Shown: positions 47,599-59,652, counted from the stretch's first letter. The stretch is 64,000 nt of DNA from Psoroptes ovis (GCA_002943765.1 PQWQ01000022.1:682001-746000), one strand, 5' to 3'. Translations and numbers: made by a program. Notes: generated by a model not told the origin, from the letters alone.

Positions 47599-48229
47599 TA
47601 GAATTGAATACACAGAGAGAGAGAAAATTTGTTTCTATGGAAACTTTACGGGAATTTTTTAAAAAAAGAAATTTCAAATTCAAGTCCTATTCATATAATC
47701 AATGATATTTGAGAAAAAATCTTTGGTTCAAATTTATTTTTTTCAGTGATAATCAGTGGATATATTTATGTTTGTTTGAAAGTTGAATAATGTATGTTTA
47801 TGGTGGTGGAAAGTTGACGAAAAATTGGGAAATTTCCCTGAAAAATACGGGAAATTTCCCGAGAAATCATTGAGAAATCATTTTCAATGAATCAGTTGCT
47901 CAAAGAAAATTTCTTCGATCATGTTTCAGTGTTTCTCAAATTTTTGTTTCTTTCGCCCCAAAACCTACCGATATCTACTCTTATCTACTCCTACCTTCGC
48001 ATACCTAAGGGGCTAAATCGGTTGAGAACCACTGAAAAACACAAAGAAAAATCATTATCGAAAACATTCGTTATTCGGGTGAGGAAACGTACTTTATGAA
48101 TGTTTGCAAAAAAAAAAAAAAAAAAAATGAAATCATTTCACTGAATTAATCGAAAATGATAATGAGACACACACAAAACAGACAATGGCAGTTGGAGAGA
48201 AATCATTTGAAAAATCACTACAATTCGCG

Positions 48230-48306
48230 CTCGTCCGAAAAGTTTTGTCGGATTTTCCAATGACGATTGCCATTGGCTTCAGCCGAACGAACATTTCGGA
48301 CAACCA
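48230..48306. mobile_element. Diverged mariner-like MITE
   Basis: CTCGTCCGAAAAGTTTTGTC on the left and GAACGAACATTTCGGACAAC on the right. Confidence 0.7.
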
Positions 48307-48534
48307 CCAGCCGAATTGATAATGGATATTTCATCATTGATTATCATCATCATTATTAACCGATCGATTGACAAGGCCCTTCTCTTTACTGCTACACCGA
48401 AATACAATTATTTGATTTGGGCGTTGTCACATTTTTGGTGAATTGTTATTGGAAAAAAATTCGAATCAAATGATTGAATTTTGATTTCTTTTTTTCTTTC
48501 GAAAAAAATTTGATTTCACCAAAATTGAAAAAAG

Positions 48535-48609
48535 AGGTTGTCCGAAAAGTTTTGTCTGGTTTTCAATGGGCAACGCCATTTGAAATCCGCACTGACTTTC
48601 CGGACGACC
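48535..48609. mobile_element. Diverged mariner-like MITE
   Basis: AGGTTGTCCGAAAAGTTTTG on the left and ACTGACTTTCCGGACGACCC on the right. Confidence 0.7.
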
Positions 48610-50549
48610 CCAGGGGTAGAATCATTTTTCGGGAAAATTTCCCCGAAAGTTTACCCTGAATAATACCGAGATGATCATACATTCATTTATAAGGTTATCA
48701 ATGCTATGTTCAATGACAAAAAACATGTTTTCATTTGATGATCACTGATGATATGAATGAATGTAACAATTTGTAGCAAAAAATTGAAAGGGGTAAAAAT
48801 CATTTTTTGTGAATAAGAAAAAAAATTGGATCATTCACAAATGTTGTTACATTGCACTGAAGCATATTGATAGTTCACCGATTCATTGATTTCATCAACT
48901 CAATCATCTCAATTTCTTATCCCTGCCCCTTGGACAGAATGAATTTTGTGAAGATTTTTTTCGGGAAAATTCCTGGAAACTCCCAGGAAAATTCCTTGAA
49001 ATCTCAAATTCCCTCGCAAAATTCCTGGAAAATTTCTTGGAAAAATCTTATCTCTTGGACAAATTGGTCGGAGGAGGAGGAGGAGTAAGAGTTTGAAGAG
49101 AGAGGGAGAGGAAATTTTCCGGAAAGAATTAATCGAAGAACATTACATTGATTATATGGATGGACCCATTATCTTAATTTGTTTTTCGGTTGATCATGGA
49201 ATTAATCGAACGAAAATGAAAATTAATCGAAATAAATCGACCACCCCCCTCTGGATCCACTCATACCCCTTGCCCCTCCACACACCCATCCCTCCACTAA
49301 TCAATGAATGATATCAGTGAACACATTGTTCGAATCAAGTGATTAATTGAAAATTGTCGAGATTTTTTTCGGGGAAATTTTCCCGACAAAAAAAAATTCT
49401 CAAAAATTGGGACCATTCACAGACACAGTGACGCTCTCTCTCTGTGTCTATCTCTGATACACCAAATACAAAGTGACAGGTAGACCAAAGACATGTTGGT
49501 GGTGCAATATTGCGGCCAAGATTTCGGGCTACAAATTAATGAAATTAGAAATTACAAAAATTCAAAGGATGACAGCTCTCTACAATCAATATGCGTCGAT
49601 TGGATTTTGCGGGCCATTCATATATGTGAAAGGGTTTGGCCATAAATCAATGATAAGAAAGATTTTGGGAAAAATTTCGGGAAAATTTCCGGGAAAATTT
49701 CTAAAAAATTTTTTGCCAGAAAAATTTCCAATAAACTCATTGAAACTCATTCATACCAATCCTTAAAACCACTCGAATGACCTTAGAAACCTGTTTGTGA
49801 AGAACCGATGAAGATATTTTGTGGCCAAGACAAGAAAAATATCCGATGAAATTTCTGTCAAAATTTCATCGAGTTTTTTTTTAATAATTTTGTGGGCCAT
49901 TCACAAATAAAATGACTTGAAATAGTTGAATCAAAAATAAGTGTCAAACCAACCATAAACCAATGAACAACAAATGTGATGATGACCATGACAACAACCA
50001 TAAACAAGTGAATTGATGAATGAATTTTTCTTAGAAAATTTCTCCAAGGGTAAGGGGTTCGAAATTCTGTGGTTTGCACCAATGGAACTGGTTTACACTT
50101 GAATAATGGCGCCTTCACTGGACCATGGGACATGTGGACCCGATGGACCATTTGATTTCACAGCAGTTGAAAAACATTGTAATTTGAAGAAATTTTCTCG
50201 GTAAAAAGAACCAACTCTTCCTGACGCCCCGGGGCTTTTTGGGGGGCAGAAATTTCAGCGAAGCCTCCCAAGGCCCAAGGCCTAGTCATAATTACATATG
50301 ATGAACAAACCCCTTACCATCACAAGAACCTCTTCATAAGGTACCTTTTTATTAAGATCAATATTTGATTTGATTTGTTTTGTTTGTTTATTTACTTACA
50401 GCTTTTTTTTTTAATTTCCTAGAAAGTTTCTCTTCGGGAAAGTTTCTCGGAAACTTTATTAGAAAGAATCAAAAGTTTTCCAAGGAAAATTTCTTTCACC
50501 CTCACCGTCACCCCCCACCATCAATAAATTGGCACTTTTTCGCGTAAAT

Positions 50550-50632
50550 ATTAGGTTGTCCGAAAAGTTTTGAGCGATTTTCGAATGAAAAGAAATTTTA
50601 AAAACGGCAAGAACTTATGGGACAACCTAATA
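50550..50632. mobile_element. Mariner-like MITE, symmetric; left member of a pair
   Basis: TATTAGGTTGTCCGAAAAGTT-type end and AAGAACTTATGGGACAACCT end. Directly followed by a second element after TATT. Confidence 0.85.
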
Positions 50633-50634
50633 TT

Positions 50635-50715
50635 TGGTTGTCCGAAAAGTTTTGGCCGGTTTTCATGAGCAACTCGCGATTGATTAAACCGAATGAACTT
50701 TTCGGACAACCTCAT
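50635..50715 (+). mobile_element. Mariner-like MITE, asymmetric; right member of a pair
   Basis: GGTTGTCCGAAAAGTTTTGG, ATGAGCAACTC, GATTAAACCGAATGAAC and GGACAACCTCATA. Abuts the preceding element. Confidence 0.88.
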
Positions 50716-51151
50716 ACAATGACGGTCTAATACAATATCATCATTCATATACAGCGTAATGTTTATCTAAAAAAAGTGTAAATCAAATAAACATTTGACG
50801 AGAGTTTTTATTTTCGTGTGTCAAAATTAAATTTTCAATTTTGAATGATCGGAAAAAAAATCACAAAATTGAAAAAATTTCGATTCAATCAATCATTGAT
50901 CGAATTGAAATCAAAATCAATGTGTTCAGACACAAGTCAAAATATTTCGGGCCGATTGGCCACAATATTGTGACAACAGCCCCACCAGACGACAATTTGG
51001 TTGATCAAGGTGAATGTCTCAATGATGATTTTTACTTTAAGGAAACGACAAAGACATCTTGTACAGTAGTGATTGCACGTAGTGAATACGGCTGAATGAC
51101 TCAGCTTTATTTAATTTTAAATTTTCCCATGATTACATTTCAATAAGAGTA

Positions 51152-51232
51152 TTAGGTTGTCCCATAAGTTCTTGCCGTTTTTGAAATGAAAAAGAATTAG
51201 AAAAACGGCAAGAACTTATGGGACAACCTAAG
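51152..51232. mobile_element. Mariner-like MITE, best-preserved symmetric copy
   Basis: ATTAGGTTGTCCCATAAGTT with CTTGCCG on the left; the right end is its almost exact complement, CGGCAAGAACTTATGGGACA. This end sequence closely resembles published mariner terminal repeats. Confidence 0.9.
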
Positions 51233-51705
51233 TACATTGTACAGTTGTAATATACTACGGGCAAACAACATACGCACATTCACGCTCAATAAGTAGAGTC
51301 TTATTGTATTCGAAAAAAAAAATTCAATTTCATTTCGAATGAAATTGAATTTTCTTTAAGAATTGAATTAAAAGAAGAGAAAAAACATTGCCTCGAGGCG
51401 AAATTCATTCATAAATTCTGAAATAACAAATAACAGCAAGATTCCATGAGAATTTGGCCAAATATTCTCTTATCAATAGGTTGAAAAGAGATTTCTGAGA
51501 AACTTTTCCGAAAATTCGAGTAAAAATTTATGAGAAATTTTCTCGGAAACTTTCTCGAGAAACCTTCAAGTGTTAATTTCTGGAAAGTTTCCCAAAAATT
51601 TTCTGAGAAAAAAATTTCGAAAATATTTCTCATATTTCTTTTTTTCTTTAGTCTTCACAAAACTCTAAATTCAATTTCGATCTTTCCATTCATTCATTCG
51701 CAAAT

Positions 51706-51784
51706 ATTAGGTTGTCCGATAAGTTCTTGCCGTTTTTCAAGTGAAAAACAATTCAAAAAACGACAAGAACTTATCGGACAACAT
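51706..51784. mobile_element. Mariner-like MITE, symmetric subfamily
   Basis: ATTAGGTTGTCCGATAAGTT and GACAAGAACTTATCGGACAA. Confidence 0.87.
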
Positions 51785-51963
51785 GCCAATACAATGAATA
51801 ATCATTCAATTATTCATTACATTCATTGCACCAATGTACACCAATACATTCACCAGCCACCAACCAAACTAGCTAACCAACCAACCAAACAAACAATCAA
51901 AAGCATATTACTCAACGAAAAAAAAAATACCACGAAAAATACAAAGAAATCGATGAAAACGGA

Positions 51964-52040
51964 GTCTGTCCGAAAAGTTTTGGCGGAATTTTTCCATAAG
52001 AACTTCATTGATTAATGCGAACAAATTTTTCAGACAACCT
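51964..52040. mobile_element. Diverged mariner-like MITE
   Basis: GTCTGTCCGAAAAGTTTTGG on the left and CAAATTTTTCAGACAACCTC on the right. Confidence 0.68.
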
Positions 52041-52219
52041 CAAAAATCTAAAAAGTTTGGTTTATTTGCTTATGTAATGTTGTTGTTTGTATGTATGTCG
52101 ATGTTTATTCAATGATCATTGGGCGACGAAAAAATAAAATATATGATGGTTGATAAAAAATGCACGAAAATTTTTTTTCTTTTTATTTTTATCAAAATCA
52201 GCAAAAAATTTATTTATTT

Positions 52220-52300
52220 AGATTGTCCGAAAAGTTTTGACCGTTTTTTGAATGAAAAGAAATTTAAAAAACGACAAGAACTTATGGGACAATCTAATAT
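52220..52300. mobile_element. Mariner-like MITE, symmetric; left member of second pair
   Basis: AGATTGTCCGAAAAGTTTTG and AAGAACTTATGGGACAATCT. Internal GAATGAAAAGAAATTT is shared with the element at 50550. Confidence 0.87.
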
Positions 52301-52302
52301 TT

Positions 52303-52382
52303 GGTTGTCCGGAAAGTCGTGGCCGATTTTCATGAACAACTCTCGATTGATTGAGCGGAATGAACTTTTCGGACAACCTAAT
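52303..52382 (+). mobile_element. Mariner-like MITE, asymmetric; right member of second pair
   Basis: GGTTGTCCGGAAAGTCGTGG, ATGAACAACTC, GATTGAGCGGAATGAAC and GGACAACCTAATA. Abuts the element at 52220 in the same way as the pair at 50550-50715. Confidence 0.88.
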
Positions 52383-53091
52383 AGATAAACAAATGTGAAA
52401 CGAGAACAACATTTATTCAATTATTTATGAATTTTCTACGACTATCCATTATTCATCTGGGTAAACAATAAATTGCCAAAGAAAATTTTCGAAAAAAAAA
52501 ATTTCAAAAATTTGAAAAAATTCAAATTTTTTCGGGAATTTTCGGAAACTTCCCGGGAATTCGCGGAAATTTCCAGGGAATTTTTCCGAGAAATTTCTCG
52601 GAAATCTCCCAGCTTTTTTGCTGACTAAATTTTTTGGATTTTTTGAATTTTTTTTTTTTTTAAATGTCGAAAAAAACTAATCAATAGTCTTTAAGTCTTG
52701 GACACACTGATGAATTAGGTTGAGAGAAGCCACCCATCATTATTGGCTTCGTCATTGGACCTATTCTCAGACTTTATGGAATTTTCAAAAAGGAGGAGGC
52801 GAAGGAGGAGGAGGAGGAATTTTAAAGAATTCGAATTCTTTAAATTCTTTGAATTTTTCAAAGAATTCTTAGAAAATTCTTCAAAATTCAAAGACGCCCA
52901 CCACCACTCAGAAACTTTCCAGAAAGGAGAGGGAGGAAAATTGGCGAATAATTCAATATCTACCATCATTGATCATCATTATCATCAACCATTACGTCAT
53001 TTGTGAATGCGTTTTTAAGTAAATTTCCATGTTTTTCTTCTGACCATTCATTAATCTTTCATCTACGAATTTTGAAAATATTTTCAAATAT

Positions 53092-53172
53092 TACGGCTTG
53101 TCCATAAAGTTATTGACGATTTTCCTATTAGAACTTTACTGAAAAATAATTGAAAACTTTTCGTCCAAACCT
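53092..53172. mobile_element. Diverged mariner-like MITE
   Basis: TTACGGCTTGTCCATAAAGT on the left and GAAAACTTTTCGTCCAAACC on the right. Confidence 0.62.
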
Positions 53173-53467
53173 ATTCAAAATTCATTGACAAAAGGCCATT
53201 GAAAATAGCCGCTACAATATTCATCAGGCATCACCAAAGACTAATCACCAGTATTATTATCATCATCATTGTCTTCATGGTACTTTGGTACAAACAAACA
53301 AATATTCAAAGTACAAATTTTTTGGGTCAAGAAAATATTTTCTTTGAATTATTTCCATTGAAATCTACGGGAATTCAAATCTTTGAATAAATGCTGGCAT
53401 TTAAATGTGAAATATGATGATGATGATGGTACTGGTCCGATTCAAGGATTTATTTTTATTATATTCA

Positions 53468-53548
53468 TTAGGTTGTCCGAAAAGTTCTGGCCGTTTTTTC
53501 AGATTTATTTTCATTCAAAAACGGCCAAAACTTATGGGACAACCTAAT
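53468..53548. mobile_element. Mariner-like MITE, symmetric subfamily
   Basis: TTAGGTTGTCCGAAAAGTTC with TGGCCG, and CGGCCAAAACTTATGGGACA. Confidence 0.87.
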
Positions 53549-54236
53549 CTTTGAAAGGGGAGAATTATTTTTCAATTCATTCAATTCAATTCAAACATTC
53601 ATTCATTATGTGATCATCTCACGATTCATCTTCACTGAAAATTTCAAAAATTTCCAAAATTTGAAATTTCGATTTAAAATTTTTCAAAATGAAATTCAAA
53701 CGGAGCTTCCCAGCCCTGAATTCTATGGGAATTCTATGTGAAATTTCAATGGAATTTCAGAGGGAAATTTCGTTTATTTTCATGAATTTTTGATGAATTT
53801 CATTGAATTCCATTGAATTTCAACGAAATTTCGATTAAAAATGTGAAGAAATTTAATCGAAAATTCAATGAAATTGCTCGGATCCAGTTGTTGTTTGTTG
53901 TTGGACTGAAATTGACAGAGCAACTGTGGTGGTCAACAGTTTTTTGATCGGTTTGTTTACACAAAAAAAATTTTCCGGGAAGAAAAATTTTTCCGGGAAG
54001 ATTTTCTTCTTCTGAGGAAAAAAAAAATTTCCATAAATTTTCTCACACTGAATGTCCACTTGAAGCATCGAGCTATTTCTGAACGACCCAACTGGGTCCT
54101 TTGGATCCCGATCGGGCCCAAAGATGCCCGATGGTGAGATGGTGGTACCCGGTCCAGTGTGGATCGAAAATCGTTGGCCAAAATTGCAAATTGAGTCAAA
54201 ATGGACCAAAAATAGACCAAAATAAAAAATACTATC

Positions 54237-54319
54237 AGGCTGTCCGAAAAGTTTTCGGCCAATTTTTCTAATCATTTTCTATGATATAATTGGCGATATA
54301 ACTTTTCGGACAATCTAAT
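54237..54319. mobile_element. Mariner-like MITE, symmetric subfamily
   Basis: CAGGCTGTCCGAAAAGTTTT and ATAACTTTTCGGACAATCTA around CTATGATATAATTGGC. Confidence 0.8.
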
Positions 54320-55265
54320 AATAATCAATTGATTGAATATGAATATGGACATACCTTTAAATTTTCAAATTTTCAATTCGAATGATGATGACGGTTGGCA
54401 GTTTCTGTGTAATTACCATCTAGGGCCAATCAATCGCAGTTCAATTGATTATTGGTCATCCAATTCAATCATCGAGTGGTGGTCTTCCACCATACAATTG
54501 ACCATAATTTGAGTGATTCATAATTGATTTGCGTGGGTTTTGATGATGAGGATAGCCAATTAGGTCTTTGGTTTATCAAAAACGATTGTCGATTACTTGG
54601 TCCACTGCCGTCAATTGTTTTGGCCCTAGTTGTCAATGGCCATGGTCTTCATCAACTGTGAGAAAATAATTAATTTTAAATTATTTTCACAAGAAATTAA
54701 TTCATCAGAACAAAACAAACCTTAATGATGATGATTGAATGAAGATGATTTGATTCGACAATTTCGTGTCAATTGGTCATTTTCGGCCGATTTCGATTCG
54801 ATTATGCTGATGGTCGACCATTGTTGATGGATGGTCATTGAAAATTATCATCAAAATAATCATCGACATCAAATGGACGATAATTATTTGTATGGTGGGC
54901 GTTTATTTGTCTCATGAATTGAATGAATGATCGTGACCATGTGGAACGTACGGGGGAACGATGATAATTTGAATTGGATTTGATTGATTCAAATTGGTCA
55001 ACGGTTGTAAGGTTGTTTATACAGTAAATCAATGAGATAAAATGAAAATGTTGGTGGATGACAACCAAAAAAAACCGTTGTATTTTGTTGTTGTTGTTTT
55101 GCTGTTGATTGCTTGATCACCAATCATCAAATGTCAAATGTAATCATTGAATTATTTTGAAAAAAATTTGAACAAAACAAAGCAAAAAATAACTGCCAAT
55201 TCATTGGTCAAATGTTTGAAGATAAGCCAATCAAATTAGCCAATCAAAATTCACGAAAGAAATTT

Positions 55266-55385
55266 AGGCGCCAATTTTGAATTTTAAACTTTAACCAATC
55301 AAAATTTTGCTGAAAAAATTGGCGCCAATTTTCAAATTTTGAACTTTAACCAATCAAAATTTTTCTAAAAAAATTGGCGCCAATT
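55266..55385. repeat. Tandem 54-55 bp repeat with GGCGCC and CCAAT boxes
   Basis: GGCGCCAATTTT occurs at 55267, 55321 and 55376, and AACTTTAACCAATCAAAAT lies once in each of the two spacers. Confidence 0.8.
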
Positions 55386-56136
55386 TTTGAATTTTCAAAA
55401 GAAAAAAATTTTGAAAAAAGCGCGCGAAATTCAAAAATTTTGAAAATTTCAATCAAATTTTTAAAATTTTTTTCAAAATTAATTAATCAATTTTTATTAA
55501 TTATTTTTTAATTAATTAATTCAAAAATTAATTAATTTATTTATTTTTCATATAAATAAATGAAGCAGCAAAATTTGTATTTTGAAATTTTGGTAATTTG
55601 AACATATATTTAACAAAAAACAAATGAACAAAACATGAAGAAAGAGAAAAACAATGAAAAATACATTTCGAGGCGTATGTGTGTGTGTGTGTATTCAGTG
55701 GTGCCCAGGGTCCAGGGTCCACATACACAATTGTTGTGTGCGACCCCTTGGGTACCTGGGCGTTTAACAGTGTAACGGTGTTTGTGAATTGCACAAAAAG
55801 AGAGCGAATGACAGAGAGAGAGCAAAACATTTAACATTTCAAATTTCTTACCAATTTGAACAGGTTATGGTGCTTGCTCTCCGGTGAGACTATACATTTG
55901 ATGAGGTTCGATGATGAAGCGGTGATTTATGGATTATTGCAGCGGTTCTCAAACGATGATCAATGATTTAGTGATGAAAGGATTACACATTGAAATAATG
56001 GTGTTTATTGAATAGGTTTATTTACATCTATATATGAGTGTATTTGCATATGTATTTGCATACATTTGAATTGATGTTGTCACAATATATATGAATGGAT
56101 GGATCAATGGCTTATCAATTGAGAGTTTGATATGAA

Positions 56137-56213
56137 AATTAATTAATTAATTAATTAATCGATTAATTAATTAATTAATTAATTAATTAATTAATTAATT
56201 AATTAATTAATTA
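56137..56213. repeat. AATT tetranucleotide microsatellite
   Basis: About 19 AATT units, broken once by TCGA. Confidence 0.95.
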
Positions 56214-56309
56214 AGTGATCAATGAGTTAATTAACGAATGAATTAGTCGATTAATGGGTGATTTATGGAGTTTTGAAGTTTTTGAAAATGTCTTAAAATT
56301 AATGAGTTG

Positions 56310-56414
56310 CACGTGCAAAAAGTTGTCACAATACAAGTGACACGTGTGTTGTTGGGACACACGTGTCAATACAAGTAAATGTTGCACGTGTCATGTTGCT
56401 CCTCTAAACACGTG
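56310..56414. promoter_or_regulatory. Cluster of five CACGTG E-boxes
   Basis: CACGTG at 56310, 56341, 56360, 56385 and 56409, spaced 19-31 bp, in an otherwise AT-rich stretch about 0.8 kb downstream of the receptor gene's stop. CACGTG is the core site of bHLH factors such as CLOCK/CYCLE and Myc/Max. Regulatory role is inference. Confidence 0.45.
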
Positions 56415-56967
56415 CACAGCTGGTGTGTTCATGGGACGTATTTTCACATGAAAATGAAAGGGTAATGTAAGGGGTAAATAACACAATTTTGAGTGGATGA
56501 TGAATGAATGATGTGTAAATAAATGAATGATGATTTGATGAGTGAAATTGAGTTTTTGAAAACAAAGGCGAGAGAGGGCGCCAAAATTTTTTTTTTTTGA
56601 AAAATTCATAAATACAATATAACATGTAACATAATATTGAAATTTTGGCGGGGATATTCAAACAGTATGTGTCATCCCCCCCACCATTCAAACAAAATTT
56701 GAAAAATGTTTTGAGACCTTTTTGAGGCCTTGAGCGACCCAGGCTTGGGCCTCGGGTCTCGGGCTTACTTTGGTCTTCGGCTTTGGCTGACGTAGGTCTG
56801 CGTGTATCCACATTAAGAATTCTTAGTCTTCGGCTTCGGTAATTATTCATTCGGTAATCACCATTCCCGAATGAATTTAATGATTCAATTCGATATCTCT
56901 TTGATTCCATTGAATTCGAATGTTTTTAAGGGTTTTTCATTTTTTGGCTGTTTTCCAAGCCCATACC

Positions 56968-56972
<5 letters not shown>

Positions 56973-57002
<30 letters not shown>
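56973..57002. repeat. CA microsatellite
   Basis: About 15 uninterrupted CA units. Confidence 0.95.
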
Positions 57003-57003
<1 letters not shown>

Positions 57004-57211
57004 GATATTGCACCATTAAATATTGCTGTGTTTGAATCACTGTTAATTTCTGACTAGATTATGGGTGTGTGTGTGCGTGTGTGTGGGGGCGTTGAGTTGC
57101 GGTAGACGTTCATTGATTCATTCAAAAATTATTCATTCAAAAATGATTCATTCATAAATTCAATGACGATTGATCATCAATGTTCATCAGTGATGATAAT
57201 TGAATGAATTG

Positions 57212-57691
57212 TTAATCCTTTGAATACTTGTTTTCAACCAAACCAACATCCATTGTTGAACGATATGTACAACTAAACGATATAGCATCTTGCCGTTGGG
57301 TTTCTAAACATTTAAGATGAAAACATTTACAGAAAATATTTCGAAGCGTTTCTTTGAATGCTTCACGAAATTCCCGGTTAAAATATGCATAAATGATTGG
57401 ATTCATTGCTGAATTGAGGTATCCGACCCAAAACAATATGTGGACTATAACTTTTGGTGTATCAGCTGCCATTATGGTGCTAACAACATACCAAATAAAA
57501 AATGGTAACCAACATAGGATGAATGCACCCATAATAATACCAAGCGTTTTAGCTGCTTTATGTTCACGTTTCATTTTAGATATTGTTCGCTTTGTTGGTG
57601 TTGATGAACCAGATTCAGGATCATGATCACAATGTGAATTACGATGTTGTTGTTGCTGTTGTTGTTGAAGGGTTGATGTTGATGATTGTAT
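57212..57691 (-). CDS. Beta-adrenergic-like octopamine receptor, last exon (TM6-TM7, tail)
   Basis: Partial: only the C-terminal exon lies in the window. Seen from 57574 down: KREHKAAKTLGIIMGAFILC with CWLPFF, the TM6 motif, then a short loop, TM7 FWVGYLNSAMNPIIYAYFN with the NPxxY motif, then FREAFKETLRNIF, helix 8 and a Cys-rich tail (possible palmitoylation). This closely follows Drosophila Oct-beta receptors (REHKAARTLGIIMG...CWLPFF; FNS-LNPLIYAYFNRDFREAF). D1-like dopamine and other amine receptors share parts of it, so the subtype is likely but not certain. The frame continues upstream through a Gln/Ser/Thr-rich part of the third intracellular loop. I place the acceptor at 57692 after a pyrimidine-rich stretch; this border is uncertain. 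Octopamine is the arthropod counterpart of noradrenaline, and beta-type receptors raise cAMP through Gs. Exons for TM1-TM5 are not found up to 64000. Confidence 0.85.
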   Translation of the reverse strand: MQSSTSTLQQQQQQQHRNSHCDHDPESGSSTPTKRTISKMKREHKAAKTLGIIMGAFILCWLPFFIWYVVSTIMAADTPKVIVHILFWVGYLNSAMNPIIYAYFNREFREAFKETLRNIFCKCFHLKCLETQRQDAISFSCTYRSTMDVGLVENKYSKD

Positions 57692-58594
57692 CTTTATGGT
57701 GTTCGAAGGTTTTGGACCATGGCCACGAAGAAGGAAGATGGACGAAGAGGAGAAGGAGACCAGAAATCGTGAATTTCAAAGAAATCCGGCCCATTGCCCA
57801 AGGCGTCGATGAATCCGCATAGAACCAACAGGGGCAGCCAGGGAAAAAGAGGGGGAAGAGACGAAGAAAGAAAAAAATGGAAATTTATTAATTAATTAAG
57901 CCAGAAAATTAATTAGAAATTTTATTAATTAACGATGGCTATACATTTATTATTTTTTTAAAAAAACAAATGATGATAATAAACGATTACAAATTTCTAG
58001 GGCAATGATTGGCTAATGGAGATAGATAGAGTGAATGGATGGGGCCGGTGGCCGAATTTTTCAAACATGTTCATGAAACCTGTGACCATAATTAATTGTG
58101 AGTTCAAATAATTATCGGTACATATTTTCGGTACAAAAAGTTCGAACATTTGTTTCATTGTGATTGGTTGATTCCCTGAGATATTTTCTAGGGGTACCGT
58201 TTTGAGGCCATTTCGGGGGCCTTGTGGGCCATTCATATAGTGTGTGTACATGTGTCGAAATTGATGAAATTTAGTTATTGAGATTTACAAGATTTTTTTT
58301 TTTTGTCAAAAACATCTGTCCACAAATGTCGTGGCCCGAAAAAAAAAAAAATTCATATCGAATCCAAATCAAGAGATAGATCGAAATGTGTCCAAGCTCA
58401 GAGCTCTGAACACTGTGTTCAAAGCATTGATTTGAGCCAATCAATCGATTGATGGATGAATCCATGGATTGAAATCTGATCAGTTTCGAAATGATTACCA
58501 TGGTTCCAACCATGGTAATCACATCATAAATGGATCAAATTTCAAGAAACTTTCCAGGAAATTCATTTCGGACCCCTTGCATTGATAATTGCTA

Positions 58595-58676
58595 TCAGGT
58601 TGTCCGATAAGTTCTTGTCGGTTATATCGTAGAAAATAATGAGAAAATCAGCAAGAACTTTTCGGACAACCTAATA
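58595..58676. mobile_element. Mariner-like MITE, symmetric subfamily
   Basis: CAGGTTGTCCGATAAGTTCT and AAGAACTTTTCGGACAACCT. Confidence 0.85.
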
Positions 58677-59289
58677 TTTATTGATCAGAATCAAAATTGT
58701 CACTTTGATCGTTTTAAGGTCCGCTTGAGACACATGAGAGAAACTTTACAGGAAAACTTTTATGGCTCAAATTTTCAAAAAATTTCAATTATTTCGGGAA
58801 AAGTTTTCCTCGAAAAAATTAAGAAATTTGATTCGTTTTCGTTGATTAATTGGTGCCTCTTACTGTAGGGTAGGGTGGGGTGGTTCGGTTTCGGCACGTT
58901 TCAAACCCCCCCCCCAGTAAATCACTGCTAATTATAAACTTTTCAATTAAACTTTCCCGGGGAACTTTTCGCTACGCCATCGGAATTCGTGATTTGTGGA
59001 TTCTTTACGCCGAATGATTTCGGCGTTACTCGTGGTGGATTCTGTGGCTGGAATCACGTGCGAAATCTTTGGAATTCCTCGGAAACTTTCCGGAATTCTT
59101 GGGAAATTCTTCGGGAATTTCCCGAGAATTCCAAACTGAAATGAGCACCAAGCACCAAAATTCAATGAATACCATTCACCACCAAGAGAATGACTTTGGA
59201 GTCATTAAAGTTTAATTAAGAAGTTTCTTTCTTAAATAAATAATTCATATTCACATTATTTCATTGATTAGTGTTTATACCAAAATCAA

Positions 59290-59366
59290 GGTCGTCCGAA
59301 AAGTTTTGACGGGTTTTTCTATAGCTAAATACTGTGAAAACCCGTCAAAACTTTTCGTACAAACAA
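59290..59366. mobile_element. Diverged mariner-like MITE, long stem
   Basis: GGTCGTCCGAAAAGTTTTGA with CGGGTTTT, and AAAACCCGTCAAAACTTTTC with GTACAA. The stem extends about 28 bp. Confidence 0.8.
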
Positions 59367-59490
59367 CTAATTTTAATTGAATATTCATATTCATTCAATG
59401 AATTGAATTCAATGAATGAATGGAATAGAATGGTAAATTAAATTCATTATGAATAATCAAATAATAATAATAATAATTATGAATAAATAT

Positions 59491-59571
59491 TTAGATTGTC
59501 CGAAAAGTTTTTGCCGATTATATCGGCAGAAAATAATTGAAAAATCGGCAAAAATTTTTCGGACAACCTAA
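59491..59571. mobile_element. Mariner-like MITE, symmetric subfamily
   Basis: TTAGATTGTCCGAAAAGTTT and AAATTTTTCGGACAACCTAA around TGCCGATTATATCGGC. Confidence 0.87.
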
Positions 59572-59652
59572 ATATTTACTTGTATGTGAATACACAGAGA
59601 GAGAGACATGGACTTACTTATTTATATTTACTTAGATGAATACAGACATACA

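Larger units (their letters stand above)
45473..57211. other. Long gene-poor region
   Basis: Nearly 12 kb in which I find no exon with a family signal. It lies downstream of the octopamine receptor exon (minus strand) and holds about 18 MITEs, a solo satellite unit (47105-47122), many TTTCCCGGGAAA-like tracts, a GGCGCC/CCAAT tandem (55266-55385), an AATT microsatellite (56137-56213), five CACGTG boxes (56310-56414) and a CA tract (56973-57002). Confidence 0.5.

Noticed and set aside
51530..52420. Frames of 60-160 codons around the MITE pairs
   Set aside because: Most of their length is MITE sequence (GCPISSCRF, RLSEKFI and similar), so they are transposon-derived.
57997..58251. 84-codon minus-strand frame as a possible upstream receptor exon
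   Set aside because: It contains no transmembrane segment and none of the DRY, TM3 or TM5 motifs needed for the missing part of the receptor.
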